From JBBWZH01 sp035544115 (GTDB lineage: Bacteria; Actinomycetota; Actinomycetes; Mycobacteriales; CADCTP01): 64,000 bases of DNA. The position numbers and the translations under genes are program-made. Location: contig OY970235.1 in the NCBI GenBank assembly GCA_963714145.1, forward strand, positions 6,262,001-6,326,000, given 5' to 3'. Shown in pieces: positions 43,984-53,106 of the stretch (position 1 is the first letter of the stretch; each line of letters begins with the position of its first letter). The notes beneath the pieces were generated by a model. The model saw nothing but the letters and a program-made list of their open reading frames with translations, was not told the origin of the DNA and did no database searches.

Positions 43984-45660
43984 GTGAGTAGCCGAACCAT
44001 GTTCCGGTACGCCGGGGCGATGGCCGCCGCATTGATCGCCGCGTCCGCACTGGCCGCGTGCGGTGACAACAGCAGCGACGCCAACAAAGCCGGCGGCAGT
44101 ACCGGCAACAACATCAACGTCTACAACGGAGACAGCGGCAACATCGTCCGCAACTTCAACCCGTTCATCGACGGCGCGCGCGGCGGCACCCGCGGCATGA
44201 TCTACGAGACCCTGCTCTTCTACAACCAGGGCAAGGCGAACGACATCCGGCCCTGGCTGGCGGACAAGTACCAGGTCGCGGCCGACGGCAAGTCGGTGAC
44301 GTTCAACCTGCACCCGGGCATCAAGTGGACCGACGGCCAGCCGTTCACCGCTGACGACGTGGTGTTCACCTACGAACTGCTGAAGAAGTACCCGCAGGCG
44401 AACCTGCGCGGGCTGCCGATCGCCGGCGCCAAGAAGATCGACGACCTGACCGCCGAGGTGGACCTGACCCGGCCCGGCTTCGCCGACATGTGGTACCTCG
44501 CCGGGCAGACGGTGATCGTGGCCGAGCACATCTGGAAGAACATCGCCGACCCGACCAAGGACCAGAACGAGAACCCGGTCGGCACCGGCGCGTTCAAGCT
44601 CACCCAGTTCAGCACCCAGTCCTACACGCTCAGCAAGAACGACCAGTACTGGCAGCCCGGCAAGCCGAAGCTGAACTCGCTGCGGTTCGTCTCGTACAAC
44701 GGCAACACCGCGGCGCTCACCGCGCTGAACGCCGGCAAGATCGACTGGGCCAGCATCTTCATCCCGGACATCGAGAAGGCCTACGTCGCCAAGGACCCGC
44801 AGCACAACAAGTACGTCAACATCCCGCCCGGCTTCATCGCCAACCTGGTGCCCAACCTGGACAAGTGGCCGACCAGCGAACTGCCGGTGCGGCAGGCGAT
44901 CAACCTGGCGCTGGACCGGGAGCAGATCGCCAAGCTGGCGTTCAGCGGCGCGCACATCGCGCCGCCGAACCCGGCCGCGATCATCGAGCCGCGCGACTCG
45001 CAGTACCTGGCCCCCGAGTTCCAGGGCAAGAAGCTGACCCAGGACACCGCGGCCGCGCAGCAGACGCTCACCGACGCCGGCTACACCAAGGGCTCGGACG
45101 GCATCTTCGTCGACAAGCAGGGCCGCAAGCTGTCCATCAACTGCCTGGTGATCACCGGCTACACCGACTACATCAGCGCGCTGCAGATCATGAAGCAGCA
45201 GCTGAAGACGGTCGGGATCGACTTCAACTACCAGGAGCTCTCGTACTCCTCGTTCACGGCGAAGCGGAACACCGGCGACTACCAGCTGGAGATGGACGCC
45301 GCGTACGGCGGCCCGGGGCCCTACTACCTCTACAACTACATGCTGAACAGCAAGACCACCGCGCCGATCGGAAAGCAGGCCACCTCGAACTACGCCCGCT
45401 TCCGCGACCCGCAGGTGGACAAGCTGCTCGGCGACGCCTCCGGCACCCAGGACCCGGAGAAGCAGAAGCAGGCGTACTACAGCATCCAGCGGATCTACGT
45501 GCAGAAGCTGCCGTACATCGAGGTGACCCAGGTCGGCGCGCTCACCGAGTTCCGGACCGAGCGGCTGAGCGGCTTCCCCACCGCGGAGAACCCGTACGCG
45601 CTCCCGGTCACCTGGTCGCAGCCCGACATCGGGGTCGTGGCGGCCGAGCTCACCTCGTAG
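43984..45660 (+). CDS. Family 5 (Opp/Dpp-type) solute-binding lipoprotein, probably for manno-oligosaccharides
   Basis: 558 residues. GTG 43984 is chosen because GGAGGGG lies upstream; the open frame begins earlier but without signal. The lipobox ALAAC gives lipidated Cys26. The family 5 fold shows VRNFNPFIDGARGGTRGMIYETLLFYN, KWTDGQPFTADDVVFTYELLKK, PVGTGAFKLTQFS and LNAGKIDWASIFIPDIEKAYV. Family 5 proteins often bind peptides, but several in bacteria and archaea bind cello- or manno-oligosaccharides; the two glycosidases and LacI gene in this operon point to sugars. A 15-bp-stem hairpin follows before the permease genes. Confidence 0.9.
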   Translation: MSSRTMFRYAGAMAAALIAASALAACGDNSSDANKAGGSTGNNINVYNGDSGNIVRNFNPFIDGARGGTRGMIYETLLFYNQGKANDIRPWLADKYQVAADGKSVTFNLHPGIKWTDGQPFTADDVVFTYELLKKYPQANLRGLPIAGAKKIDDLTAEVDLTRPGFADMWYLAGQTVIVAEHIWKNIADPTKDQNENPVGTGAFKLTQFSTQSYTLSKNDQYWQPGKPKLNSLRFVSYNGNTAALTALNAGKIDWASIFIPDIEKAYVAKDPQHNKYVNIPPGFIANLVPNLDKWPTSELPVRQAINLALDREQIAKLAFSGAHIAPPNPAAIIEPRDSQYLAPEFQGKKLTQDTAAAQQTLTDAGYTKGSDGIFVDKQGRKLSINCLVITGYTDYISALQIMKQQLKTVGIDFNYQELSYSSFTAKRNTGDYQLEMDAAYGGPGPYYLYNYMLNSKTTAPIGKQATSNYARFRDPQVDKLLGDASGTQDPEKQKQAYYSIQRIYVQKLPYIEVTQVGALTEFRTERLSGFPTAENPYALPVTWSQPDIGVVAAELTS

Positions 45661-45675
45661 GAACCAGCTACCGAC

Positions 45676-45714
45676 ACCGGGAGGTGCCCCGCCAGCCCCG
45701 GGGCACCTCCCGGT
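45676..45714 (+). terminator. Intercistronic hairpin between binding protein and permease
   Basis: ACCGGGAGGTGCCCC (45676-45690) and its exact complement (45700-45714) give a 15-bp stem with a 9-nt loop. It lies within an operon, so it more likely trims or partly terminates the transcript, keeping binding protein in excess over permease. Confidence 0.75.
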
Positions 45715-45750
45715 CGAAGCCGACGCTGTGACCCGATGCCGGGAGGCTTG

Positions 45751-46734
45751 GTGCGTTACCTGCTCCGGAAGGTCCTGTTCTACCTGGTCGCGGTGTGGGC
45801 CGCGATCTCGATCAACTTCGGGCTGCCCCGGCTGGTCCCCGGCAACCCGGTGGACGTCATCCTGGCGCGCACCCAGCAGACCCAGCCGCTGCCACCGGAG
45901 GCCCGGGCCGCGCTCAACCTGCAGTTCGGCATCACCGACGATCCGCTGTGGCTGCAGTACTGGCACTACCTGGTGAACCTGGTGCACGGGCAGTTCGGCC
46001 TGTCGGTCACCTACTACCCGGCGCCGGTGTCCACGATCGTCCGGCAGGCGCTGCCCTGGACGGTCGTGCTGGTCGGGCTCGCCACCGTGATCGCGGTGAC
46101 GCTCGGGCTGGCCCTCGGCGCGATCACCGGCTGGAAGCGCGGCACCTGGCTGGACGGGGTGCTGCCGGCGAGCACGTTCCTGGCCGCGATCCCGTACTTC
46201 TGGCTGGCGCTGGTGCTGCAGTTCGTGCTGTCCAGCAAGCTCGGCTGGTTCCCGCTGTCGGGCGGCTACGACGACACCACCAGCACGATCGGCCCGAACG
46301 GGTCGTTCCTGTCGTCGGCGATCTACCACGGCCTGCTGCCGGCCGGCACCATCGTGCTCAGCTCGGTGGCCGGCTGGATGCTGGGCATGCGCAACGTCAC
46401 AGTGTCCACAATGGGCGAGGACTACGTGCTCACCGCGCAGGCCAAGGGACTGCGGCCGCGCCGGGTGTTGCTCTCCTACGCCGCCCGCAACGCGGTGCTG
46501 CCGAGCATCGCCGGTTTCGCGATCTCGCTCGGTTTCGTGGTGAGCGGGTCGCTCATCACCGAGACCGTGTTCTCCTATCCCGGCCTCGGCTACACCCTGC
46601 TGCAGGCGGTGACCAATGTGGACTATCCACTGATGCAGGCCATCTTCCTGGTCATCACGCTGGCGGTGCTGGGCGCCAACTTCGTGGTGGACATGCTCTA
46701 CGGGCTGATCGACCCGCGGACGAGGGGGCGGTGA
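45751..46734 (+). CDS. ABC transporter permease, DppB type
   Basis: 327 residues. GTG 45751 is chosen because GGGAGG is just upstream; ATG 45736 lacks a site. The first helix VRYLLRKVLFYLVAVWAAISINFGLPRLVPGNPVD is the family hallmark. Later segments (VVLVGLATVIAVTLGLALGAITG; VTVSTMGEDYVLTAQAKGLRPRRVLLSYAARNAVLPSIAGFAISLGFVVSGSLITETVFSYPGLGYTLLQAV) include the ATPase-contact loop. Membrane channel half for the family 5 binding protein upstream. Confidence 0.92.
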   Translation: MRYLLRKVLFYLVAVWAAISINFGLPRLVPGNPVDVILARTQQTQPLPPEARAALNLQFGITDDPLWLQYWHYLVNLVHGQFGLSVTYYPAPVSTIVRQALPWTVVLVGLATVIAVTLGLALGAITGWKRGTWLDGVLPASTFLAAIPYFWLALVLQFVLSSKLGWFPLSGGYDDTTSTIGPNGSFLSSAIYHGLLPAGTIVLSSVAGWMLGMRNVTVSTMGEDYVLTAQAKGLRPRRVLLSYAARNAVLPSIAGFAISLGFVVSGSLITETVFSYPGLGYTLLQAVTNVDYPLMQAIFLVITLAVLGANFVVDMLYGLIDPRTRGR

Positions 46735-46736
46735 CC

Positions 46737-47807
46737 ATGTCCGAACCGGCTCCGGTGCCGGCCACGGCCGACGGGCTCGCCACGCACATCTCACCGACCG
46801 GCGATGTGGCCACCGTCGCGAGCGTGCCGGCGGCCAGCCGGCGGCCCCGGGTGATCCGGCGGTCAGCCAAGTTCATCGTCGGCTGCGCGATCGTCGGGAC
46901 CTTCATCGCGGTCGGCATCATCGGCCCGTTCTTCGTGCACGGCCAGAACGAGATCTCCGACGTCGGCCTGGTCGGGCCGTCCGGTCAGCACTGGCTGGGC
47001 ACCACGAACACCGGGCAGGACGTGTTCAAGCAGCTCGTCGTCGGTGCCCGCGGCTCGATGACGATCGGCGTGGTCGCCGCGACGCTGGCGGTCATCCTGT
47101 CGGTGTTGGTCGGGGTCATCGGCGGCTACCTCGGTGGCCGGGCCGACGAGGTGTTCTCGCTGCTGAGCAACGTGGTGCTGGTGCTGCCCGGGCTGCCGCT
47201 GGTGATCGTGATCACCGACTTCGTCGCGAACCGCGGCACCCTGGTGATCGCCGCCGTGATCGCGTTCACCAGCTGGGCGGCGTCGGCCCGAGTGCTGCGC
47301 GCGCAGACGATGTCCATCCGGGAGCGGGACTACGTGGACGCGGCCCGGGCCAGCGGCGAGCCGGCCTGGCGGGTGATCGGCTTCGAGGTGCTGCCGAACC
47401 TGCTGCCGATCATCTTCTCCCAGTTCGTCTTCGGGATGATCGCGGCCATCCTCACCGAGGCCGGGCTGGCCTTCCTCGGCCTCGGCAACACCGACGCGGC
47501 ATCCTGGGGCAGCATGCTCTACTTCGCCCAGAACGGGCAGGCACTGGCGCTGGACGCGTGGTGGTGGTTCATCCCGCCGGGGCTGTGCATCGCGCTCGCC
47601 GGCACCGGCCTGTCGCTGATCAACTTCAGCATCGACGAGGTGGTCAACCCGCGGCTGCGCGCGGTCGGCCGGCCGACCGGCGGGCCGCGCAACGCGGTGC
47701 GCGCGGTGGCCGAGCGAACCGCGGCCGAACGCGAGCAGCGGGGGGCGGCCGGAGCAGCACACGAAGACGCTCCGCGCGCCGCACGTTTCCGCGGAGGCCA
47801 CGAATGA
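46737..47807 (+). CDS. ABC transporter permease, DppC type
   Basis: 356 residues from ATG 46737 (GTG 46731 also possible). It follows DppB with the stop and start nearly touching. An N-terminal cytosolic tail precedes helix AKFIVGCAIVGTFIAVGIIGPFF, then HWLGTTNTGQDVFKQLVVGARGSMTIGVVAATLAVILSVLVGVIGGYLGG, the DppC pattern, and the loop RERDYVDAARASGEPAWRVIGFEVLPNLLPII. A charged C-terminal tail of ~45 residues (RTAAEREQRGAAGAAHED) is longer than usual. Its TGA overlaps the ATG of the next gene. Confidence 0.92.
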   Translation: MSEPAPVPATADGLATHISPTGDVATVASVPAASRRPRVIRRSAKFIVGCAIVGTFIAVGIIGPFFVHGQNEISDVGLVGPSGQHWLGTTNTGQDVFKQLVVGARGSMTIGVVAATLAVILSVLVGVIGGYLGGRADEVFSLLSNVVLVLPGLPLVIVITDFVANRGTLVIAAVIAFTSWAASARVLRAQTMSIRERDYVDAARASGEPAWRVIGFEVLPNLLPIIFSQFVFGMIAAILTEAGLAFLGLGNTDAASWGSMLYFAQNGQALALDAWWWFIPPGLCIALAGTGLSLINFSIDEVVNPRLRAVGRPTGGPRNAVRAVAERTAAEREQRGAAGAAHEDAPRAARFRGGHE

Positions 47808-48949
47808 CGGTCGACCTCGCCGCGCCCGGTCAGGCCGGCTCGCTGGTGCTCTCCGCCTCCGATATCAACGTCGTCTACCACGGCTCGCGGCCGACCTGGG
47901 CGGTCCGTGACGTCAGCCTGGACCTGCGCCGCGGCGAGGTGCTCGGGCTGGCCGGCGAGAGCGGCTGCGGCAAGTCCACCCTGGCCTACGCGCTGACCCG
48001 GCTGCTGCGACCGCCCGGCGACCTGACGTCCGGCCAGGTGCTGTTCCACGACACCGGCCCGGACGGCGACGGGTCCACAGTGGACATCACTACGCTGGCC
48101 GGCGAGCAGCTGCGCCAGTTCCGCTGGCGCAAGGTGGCGATGGTGTTCCAGGGCGCGATGAACGCGCTGAACCCGGTGCTGACCGTCCGCCGGCAGCTGG
48201 CCGACACGCTGGCCGCGCACCTGCCCGGGCAGTCCCGGGACGAGCGGGACGAGCGCTGCGCGGAGCTGCTCGAGCTGGTCGGCATCGACCGGTCCCGGCT
48301 GCGCGCCTACCCGCACCAGCTGTCCGGCGGGATGCGGCAGCGGGTGATGATCGCGATGGCGCTGGCGCTGCGGCCGGACGTGGTCATCATGGACGAGCCG
48401 ACCACCGCGCTGGACGTGGTCGTACAGCGGGACATCCTGCGCGAGATCGACCGGCTGCGGCAGCAGTTCGGGTTCGCGGTCGTGTTCATCACGCACGATC
48501 TCTCGCTACTGCTGGAGATCAGCGACCGGATCGCCATCATGTACGCCGGCCGGGTGGTCGAGCACGGGCCGGCCCGGCGGATCGGCAGCGAGCCCGGCCA
48601 CCCCTACACCGCCGGGCTGCTGAACTGCTTCCCCAGCCTGCGCGGGCCGCGCCGGGACCTGCGCGGCGTGCCGGGCAACCCGCCGGACCTGGCCGAGCCG
48701 CTGGTCCGCTGCGGATTCACCGACCGCTGCCGGCACGTGTTCGCCGACTGCCGCGAGATCGTCCCGCCGCTGTCCGAAGTGGACTACCTGCCCGGTGGCG
48801 CGGTGGCCTGCCTGCTGCATGATGGGCACCGGCACCCGGCCGGGCCACCACCGGAACTACACGGCATCGACCGTCCACCCGGGACGGTCGGCGGGGCGCC
48901 GGCCGCGCCGACCGGTGACACCGGGCGGACCATTGGGGAGCGGGCATGA
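47804..48949 (+). CDS. ABC transporter ATPase, DppD/OppD type
   Basis: 381 residues. ATG 47804 overlaps the previous stop (ATGA) and has GGAGG upstream. Walker A GESGCGKSTLAYALT, signature LSGGMRQRVMIAMALALRP, Walker B VVIMDEPTTALDVV, H-loop ITHDLSLL. The C-terminal oligopeptide-type extension (HPYTAGLLNCFPSLRGPRRDLRGVPGNPPDLAEPLVRCGFTDRCRHVFADC) carries the cysteines that hold an iron-sulphur cluster in some relatives. It forms a heterodimer with the next ATPase and drives uptake. Confidence 0.93.
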   Translation: MTVDLAAPGQAGSLVLSASDINVVYHGSRPTWAVRDVSLDLRRGEVLGLAGESGCGKSTLAYALTRLLRPPGDLTSGQVLFHDTGPDGDGSTVDITTLAGEQLRQFRWRKVAMVFQGAMNALNPVLTVRRQLADTLAAHLPGQSRDERDERCAELLELVGIDRSRLRAYPHQLSGGMRQRVMIAMALALRPDVVIMDEPTTALDVVVQRDILREIDRLRQQFGFAVVFITHDLSLLLEISDRIAIMYAGRVVEHGPARRIGSEPGHPYTAGLLNCFPSLRGPRRDLRGVPGNPPDLAEPLVRCGFTDRCRHVFADCREIVPPLSEVDYLPGGAVACLLHDGHRHPAGPPPELHGIDRPPGTVGGAPAAPTGDTGRTIGERA

Positions 48950-50031
48950 CCGGCGGCCGCGGTGCGGCCCAGCTCGAGGTGCGCGGGCTGGTCAAGGAGT
49001 ACAACCTCGGCTCGACGCTGCGCCGGCAGCCGTTCCGCGCGGTGGACGACGTCTCGTTCACGCTGACGTCCGGGCAGACGGTCGCCCTGGTCGGCGAGAG
49101 TGGCAGCGGCAAGTCCACCATCGCCCGGATGCTGGCCCGGTTGACCCGGCCCACCGCCGGCACGATCGCGTTGGACGGCACGCCGGTCGGCCAGCGGGCC
49201 GCGGCGGTCCGCCGGTACCGCGGTGACGTGCAGATGGTCTTCCAGGACCCGTTCTCGTCGCTGAACCCGTCGCACACGGTGGGGTACCACCTGCGCCGGC
49301 CGCTGCGGCTGCACGGCGTGGTGCACGACCGGGCCAGCGAGCGGGCCGAGGTGCTGGCGCTGCTGCGCCGGGTCAGCCTCAACCCGGCCGAGCAGTACAT
49401 GGACAAGTACCCGTACGAGCTGTCCGGTGGGCAGCGGCAGCGGGTCGCCATCGCCCGGGCGCTGGCGCCCCGGCCGCGGGTGCTGCTCGCCGACGAACCG
49501 GTGTCCATGTTGGACGTCTCGATCCGGCTGGAGATCCTGAACCTGATCGACCGGCTGAAGTCCGAGGACGACCTCGCCGTCCTCTACATCACCCACGATC
49601 TGGCTACCGCGCGGCACTTCTCGACCGAGCTGCTGGTGCTGTATCGGGGCGCCGTGGTCGAGCGCGGCGGCAGCGATGAGGTGATCCTCGAGCCGGCACA
49701 CCCGTACACGTCGCTGCTGGCCAGCGCCGCGCCGGACCCGCTCGGCCGGCGTGAGCTGGTGCCGCTGGATGGGGTCGGCAGCACCGAGGCGGCCGAGGCG
49801 GCCCGGCGGCCGACCGGCGGCGCGGTGACCGGCTGCCGGTTCGCGCCGCGCTGCCCCTACGCGGCGGAGATCTGCGCGCAGGACCCGCCGCCGTTCCCGG
49901 TGCCGGCGGATCAGCCCGGCGGCACCATGCCGGCGGACGGCCGCCGGCCCGGCATCCACCTGGCCCGGTGCTGGCTGCACGACCCGGAGGGCCGGCATCC
50001 AGGCCGGTCCAGCGTCGCGATGAGTCGGTGA
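48946..50031 (+). CDS. ABC transporter ATPase, DppF/OppF type
   Basis: 361 residues. ATG 48946 overlaps the stop of the previous gene (ATGA). Walker A GESGSGKSTIARML, signature LSGGQRQRVAIARALAPRP, Walker B VLLADEPVSMLDVSI, H-loop ITHDLATARHF. The C-terminal GCRFAPRCPYAAEICAQDPPPF is the OppF-type cysteine tail. Together with DppD it powers the importer. The LacI gene begins five bases after its stop. Confidence 0.93.
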   Translation: MTGGRGAAQLEVRGLVKEYNLGSTLRRQPFRAVDDVSFTLTSGQTVALVGESGSGKSTIARMLARLTRPTAGTIALDGTPVGQRAAAVRRYRGDVQMVFQDPFSSLNPSHTVGYHLRRPLRLHGVVHDRASERAEVLALLRRVSLNPAEQYMDKYPYELSGGQRQRVAIARALAPRPRVLLADEPVSMLDVSIRLEILNLIDRLKSEDDLAVLYITHDLATARHFSTELLVLYRGAVVERGGSDEVILEPAHPYTSLLASAAPDPLGRRELVPLDGVGSTEAAEAARRPTGGAVTGCRFAPRCPYAAEICAQDPPPFPVPADQPGGTMPADGRRPGIHLARCWLHDPEGRHPGRSSVAMSR

Positions 50032-50035
50032 GTAG

Positions 50036-51118
50036 ATGACCGAGCAGAACCCCCCGGCCGGGCCGGAGCGGCGCCCGACCCGGCCGACCCTGCGGCACGT
50101 CGCCGAACTGTCCGGGGTGAGCGTGAAGACCGCGTCCCGGGCGCTCAACGGGCACCAGCACGTGGCCGAGGCGACCGCGGCCCGGGTGCGGCAGGCCGCC
50201 GAACGGCTGGGTTTCCGGCTGAACGGGATCGCCCGGGAACTCCGCTCCGGCGCAACCTCGCGCTCGGTCGGCCTGATCATCGGCGACCTGGCCAACCCGT
50301 TCTACTCCAAGATCGCCCGCGGCGCCGAGCGGGTGCTGCGCGCCCGCGGTCTGCAACTGATCACCACCAGCACGGACGAGAACCCGGCGCTGGAACGGGC
50401 GCTGACCGGCGAGATGGTCGAGCGCCGGGTGCGCGCGCTGCTGGTGGTGCCCAGCTCCACCGACCACGGGTACCTGGAGGCCGAGGCCCGGCACGGCCTG
50501 CCGGTGGTGTTCCTGGACCGGCCACCGAGCGGGGTGGCCGCGGACACCATCCTGCTGGACAACCGGGCCGGCGCCCGCACCGCGATCCACCACCTGCTCA
50601 CCGCCGGGCATCGCCGGATCGGGCTGATCGGCGACTTCTCCCGGCTGGCCACCCAGCGGGAGCGGATCGCCGGCTTCGGCGACGCGATGCGCGCGGCCGG
50701 CGTCCCGGACTGGCAGCGGTACCTGCGCTCGGACTCGCACGACGTGGACTCGGCCGAGCGGCTGACCCGCGAGCTGCTCAGCCAGCCGCAGCCACCGACC
50801 GCGCTGTTCACCACCAACAACCGCAACACCACCGGAGCGCTGCGGGCACTGCGGGAGCTGCGGGAGCACCGGCGCCGGCCGGCGCTGGTCGGCTTCGACG
50901 ACTTCGACCTGGCCGACGTGCTCGGCGTGACCGTGGTGGCGCACGACCCGGTGGAGATGGGCCGGATCGCCGCCCAGCTCGCACTGTCCCGGATGGACGG
51001 TGCTACCGACGAGCCGAAGACCGTGGTGCTGCCGACCTGGTTGGTGGCCCGCGGCTCAGGCGAGATGCCGCCGCCCGCCCGCGCTGTCTCGGACCCGGAG
51101 TATGGAGGGCTGATATGA
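50036..51118 (+). CDS. LacI-family regulator encoded inside the mannoside importer operon
   Basis: 360 residues from ATG 50036. Helix-turn-helix: RPTLRHVAELSGVSVKTASRALNGHQHVAEATAARVRQAAERLGF. Effector domain: VGLIIGDLANPFYSKIARGAERVLRARGLQLITTSTDENP. Its position within the operon suggests autoregulation through the two TGACAACGTTGTCA-type sites at 43833 and 43870, a palindrome style known for LacI proteins with related recognition helices. The stop overlaps the start of the next glycosidase gene (ATGA), so regulator and enzyme are co-translated. Confidence 0.9.
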   Translation: MTEQNPPAGPERRPTRPTLRHVAELSGVSVKTASRALNGHQHVAEATAARVRQAAERLGFRLNGIARELRSGATSRSVGLIIGDLANPFYSKIARGAERVLRARGLQLITTSTDENPALERALTGEMVERRVRALLVVPSSTDHGYLEAEARHGLPVVFLDRPPSGVAADTILLDNRAGARTAIHHLLTAGHRRIGLIGDFSRLATQRERIAGFGDAMRAAGVPDWQRYLRSDSHDVDSAERLTRELLSQPQPPTALFTTNNRNTTGALRALRELREHRRRPALVGFDDFDLADVLGVTVVAHDPVEMGRIAAQLALSRMDGATDEPKTVVLPTWLVARGSGEMPPPARAVSDPEYGGLI

Positions 51119-53064
51119 CCGGCCGCCCGGCCGCCCGCCTCGGCACCGCGACGCCCTGGCTCGGGGTGAACTTCTGGTCCCGGCGCGGCGGCCCACTGAT
51201 GTGGCGGCACTACGACGACGACGTGATCCGGGCCGAGCTCACCCTGCTGGTCGAACACGGGCTGACCGTGACCCGGTCGTTCTGCTACTGGCCGGACTTC
51301 CAGCCGGCCCCGGACGTCATCGACGAGACGTTCGTCCGGCGGTACCAGCGGTTCCTGGCGGTGTCGGCGGAGCTGGGCATCGGCACCATCCCGACGTTCA
51401 TCGTCGGGCACATGTCCGGGCAGAACTGGAACGTAGCCTGGCGGGACGGCCGGGATCTCTACGCGGACGGGTTCATGCTCGGCCAGCAGGCGTTCTTCAT
51501 CCGCGAGATGACCCGGCGGCTGGCTGACTCGCCGGCCGTCGTGGGTTGGCTGATCTCCAACGAGATGCCGCTGCTGGGCGGGCCGACCACGCGGGAGCTG
51601 GCCCGGGCCTGGGGCACCGTGTGTGTGCACGCGGTGCGGGCCGGCGGGTCGGACCTGCCGGTGTCGCTCGGCGACGGCGCCTGGACGATGGAGGTACGCG
51701 GCAGCGACAACGGCTTCCGGCTGCGCGACCAGCTCGACCTGGTCGACTTCTTCGGCCCGCACGCCTACCCGATGGGCGACGATCAGGCCCGGCAGTTCTA
51801 CCACGCGGCGTTCACCTGCGAGCTGTGCCACCTGGGCAAGCCGGTGATCCAGGAGGAGTTCGGGCTGACCAGCGCGTTCGCCGCCGAGGAGCACGCCGGG
51901 CACTACTACCGGCAGGTGCTGCACAACTCGCTGCTGGCCGGCGCGACCGGCTGGATCGGCTGGAACAACACCGACTTCGACCTGCTCGACCAGGATCCGT
52001 ACCGGCACCACCTGTACGAGCTGAACTTCGGGGTGTCCACAGCGGACGGTACGCCGAAGGCGGCGCTGGTCGAGCTGGCGGCGTTCCGCCAGGTGCTGGA
52101 CGCGGTCGACATCGCCGGGTGCAGCCGGCCGCCGAGCCGCACCGCGATCCTGTTCCCGTCCTATGTGGACGTTGACCACCCGATGGTCGACCCGCCGAAC
52201 CGGACGATCATCCCGGAGATCACGCTGCACGCGTACATCGCGGCGAAGCGGGCCGACCTGGCGCCGGCGGTGGTGCGCGAGTCCGAGGGCGTACCGGACG
52301 ACGCCGACCTGCTGCTGATCCCGTCCAACAAGGCGTTGATCGGGCCGACCTTCGGCGCGCTGACCGAGCGGGTCGCGGCCGGCGGGCACGTCTACATCTC
52401 CTGGTTCGCCGGCGTCAGCGGCGGGCAGCGCGGAGCCTGGTGGCCGAAGCTGGAGCCCATCTTCGGCGTCCGGCACCTGCTCCGGTACGGCCTGAACGAA
52501 CTGGTGGACGCCGACGTGCTGGCCACCGCCGTGGTCGGGCTGGGTGACCTGCCGGCCGGCGCGACGCTGCGGTTCCGGCCGGCCGGGTCCGACGACTCGC
52601 GGGCGTACCTGCCGATCGAGGTGCTCGACGCCGAGGTGCTGCTGGCCGACCAGGACGGCCGGCCGGTGCTGGTACGGCGCCGGATCGGAGCCGGCGTGCT
52701 GTACCTCGGCACCGTCCCGGTCGAGTTCTTCGGCGCGGTCCGCCGGGACGCGAACCTCGATGACGACACCTGGCGGCTGTACCGGGCGCTGGCCGTCGAG
52801 GCCGGCATCCGGCCACCGGTCACAGTGGACAGTCCGCTGGTCGCGGTGGACGAACTCGTGCACACCGATGGCACCCGCTACAGCTGGCTGGTGAGCACCG
52901 CGGCGCAGGAGCTGACCGTAGCGCCGGTGTGCCCCGGTATCCGGCTGATCGATGTGCTGTCCAAAGAGGACGTCACGGACGGGTGTGTGCTGCCCCCGTT
53001 CGGGATTCGAGTTACCCGGCAGGTGCCCGCGGCGGGGACGCCTGACGAAGCCAGGCCCCAGTGA
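51115..53064 (+). CDS. Cytoplasmic GH5-type glycosidase, possibly beta-mannosidase
   Basis: 649 residues, no signal peptide. The barrel begins PWLGVNFWSRRGGPLMWRHYDDDVIRAELTLLVEHGLTVTRSFCYWPDF, then acid/base Glu150 in WLISNEMPL and nucleophile Glu248 in VIQEEFG. The N-terminal pattern resembles GH5_18-like beta-mannosidases, but GH2/GH42 relatives are not excluded. Residues ~380-470 (LLLIPSNKALIGPTFGALTERVAAGGHVYISWFAG) look like the flavodoxin-like trimerisation domain seen in some beta-galactosidases, followed by a C-terminal beta domain. ATG overlaps the LacI stop. It probably hydrolyses the imported oligosaccharide. Confidence 0.8.
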   Translation: MTGRPAARLGTATPWLGVNFWSRRGGPLMWRHYDDDVIRAELTLLVEHGLTVTRSFCYWPDFQPAPDVIDETFVRRYQRFLAVSAELGIGTIPTFIVGHMSGQNWNVAWRDGRDLYADGFMLGQQAFFIREMTRRLADSPAVVGWLISNEMPLLGGPTTRELARAWGTVCVHAVRAGGSDLPVSLGDGAWTMEVRGSDNGFRLRDQLDLVDFFGPHAYPMGDDQARQFYHAAFTCELCHLGKPVIQEEFGLTSAFAAEEHAGHYYRQVLHNSLLAGATGWIGWNNTDFDLLDQDPYRHHLYELNFGVSTADGTPKAALVELAAFRQVLDAVDIAGCSRPPSRTAILFPSYVDVDHPMVDPPNRTIIPEITLHAYIAAKRADLAPAVVRESEGVPDDADLLLIPSNKALIGPTFGALTERVAAGGHVYISWFAGVSGGQRGAWWPKLEPIFGVRHLLRYGLNELVDADVLATAVVGLGDLPAGATLRFRPAGSDDSRAYLPIEVLDAEVLLADQDGRPVLVRRRIGAGVLYLGTVPVEFFGAVRRDANLDDDTWRLYRALAVEAGIRPPVTVDSPLVAVDELVHTDGTRYSWLVSTAAQELTVAPVCPGIRLIDVLSKEDVTDGCVLPPFGIRVTRQVPAAGTPDEARPQ

Positions 53065-53106
53065 CGGATCCGAGCAACGGATCCGACGTCCGAGCAAGGA
53101 GTGGTC

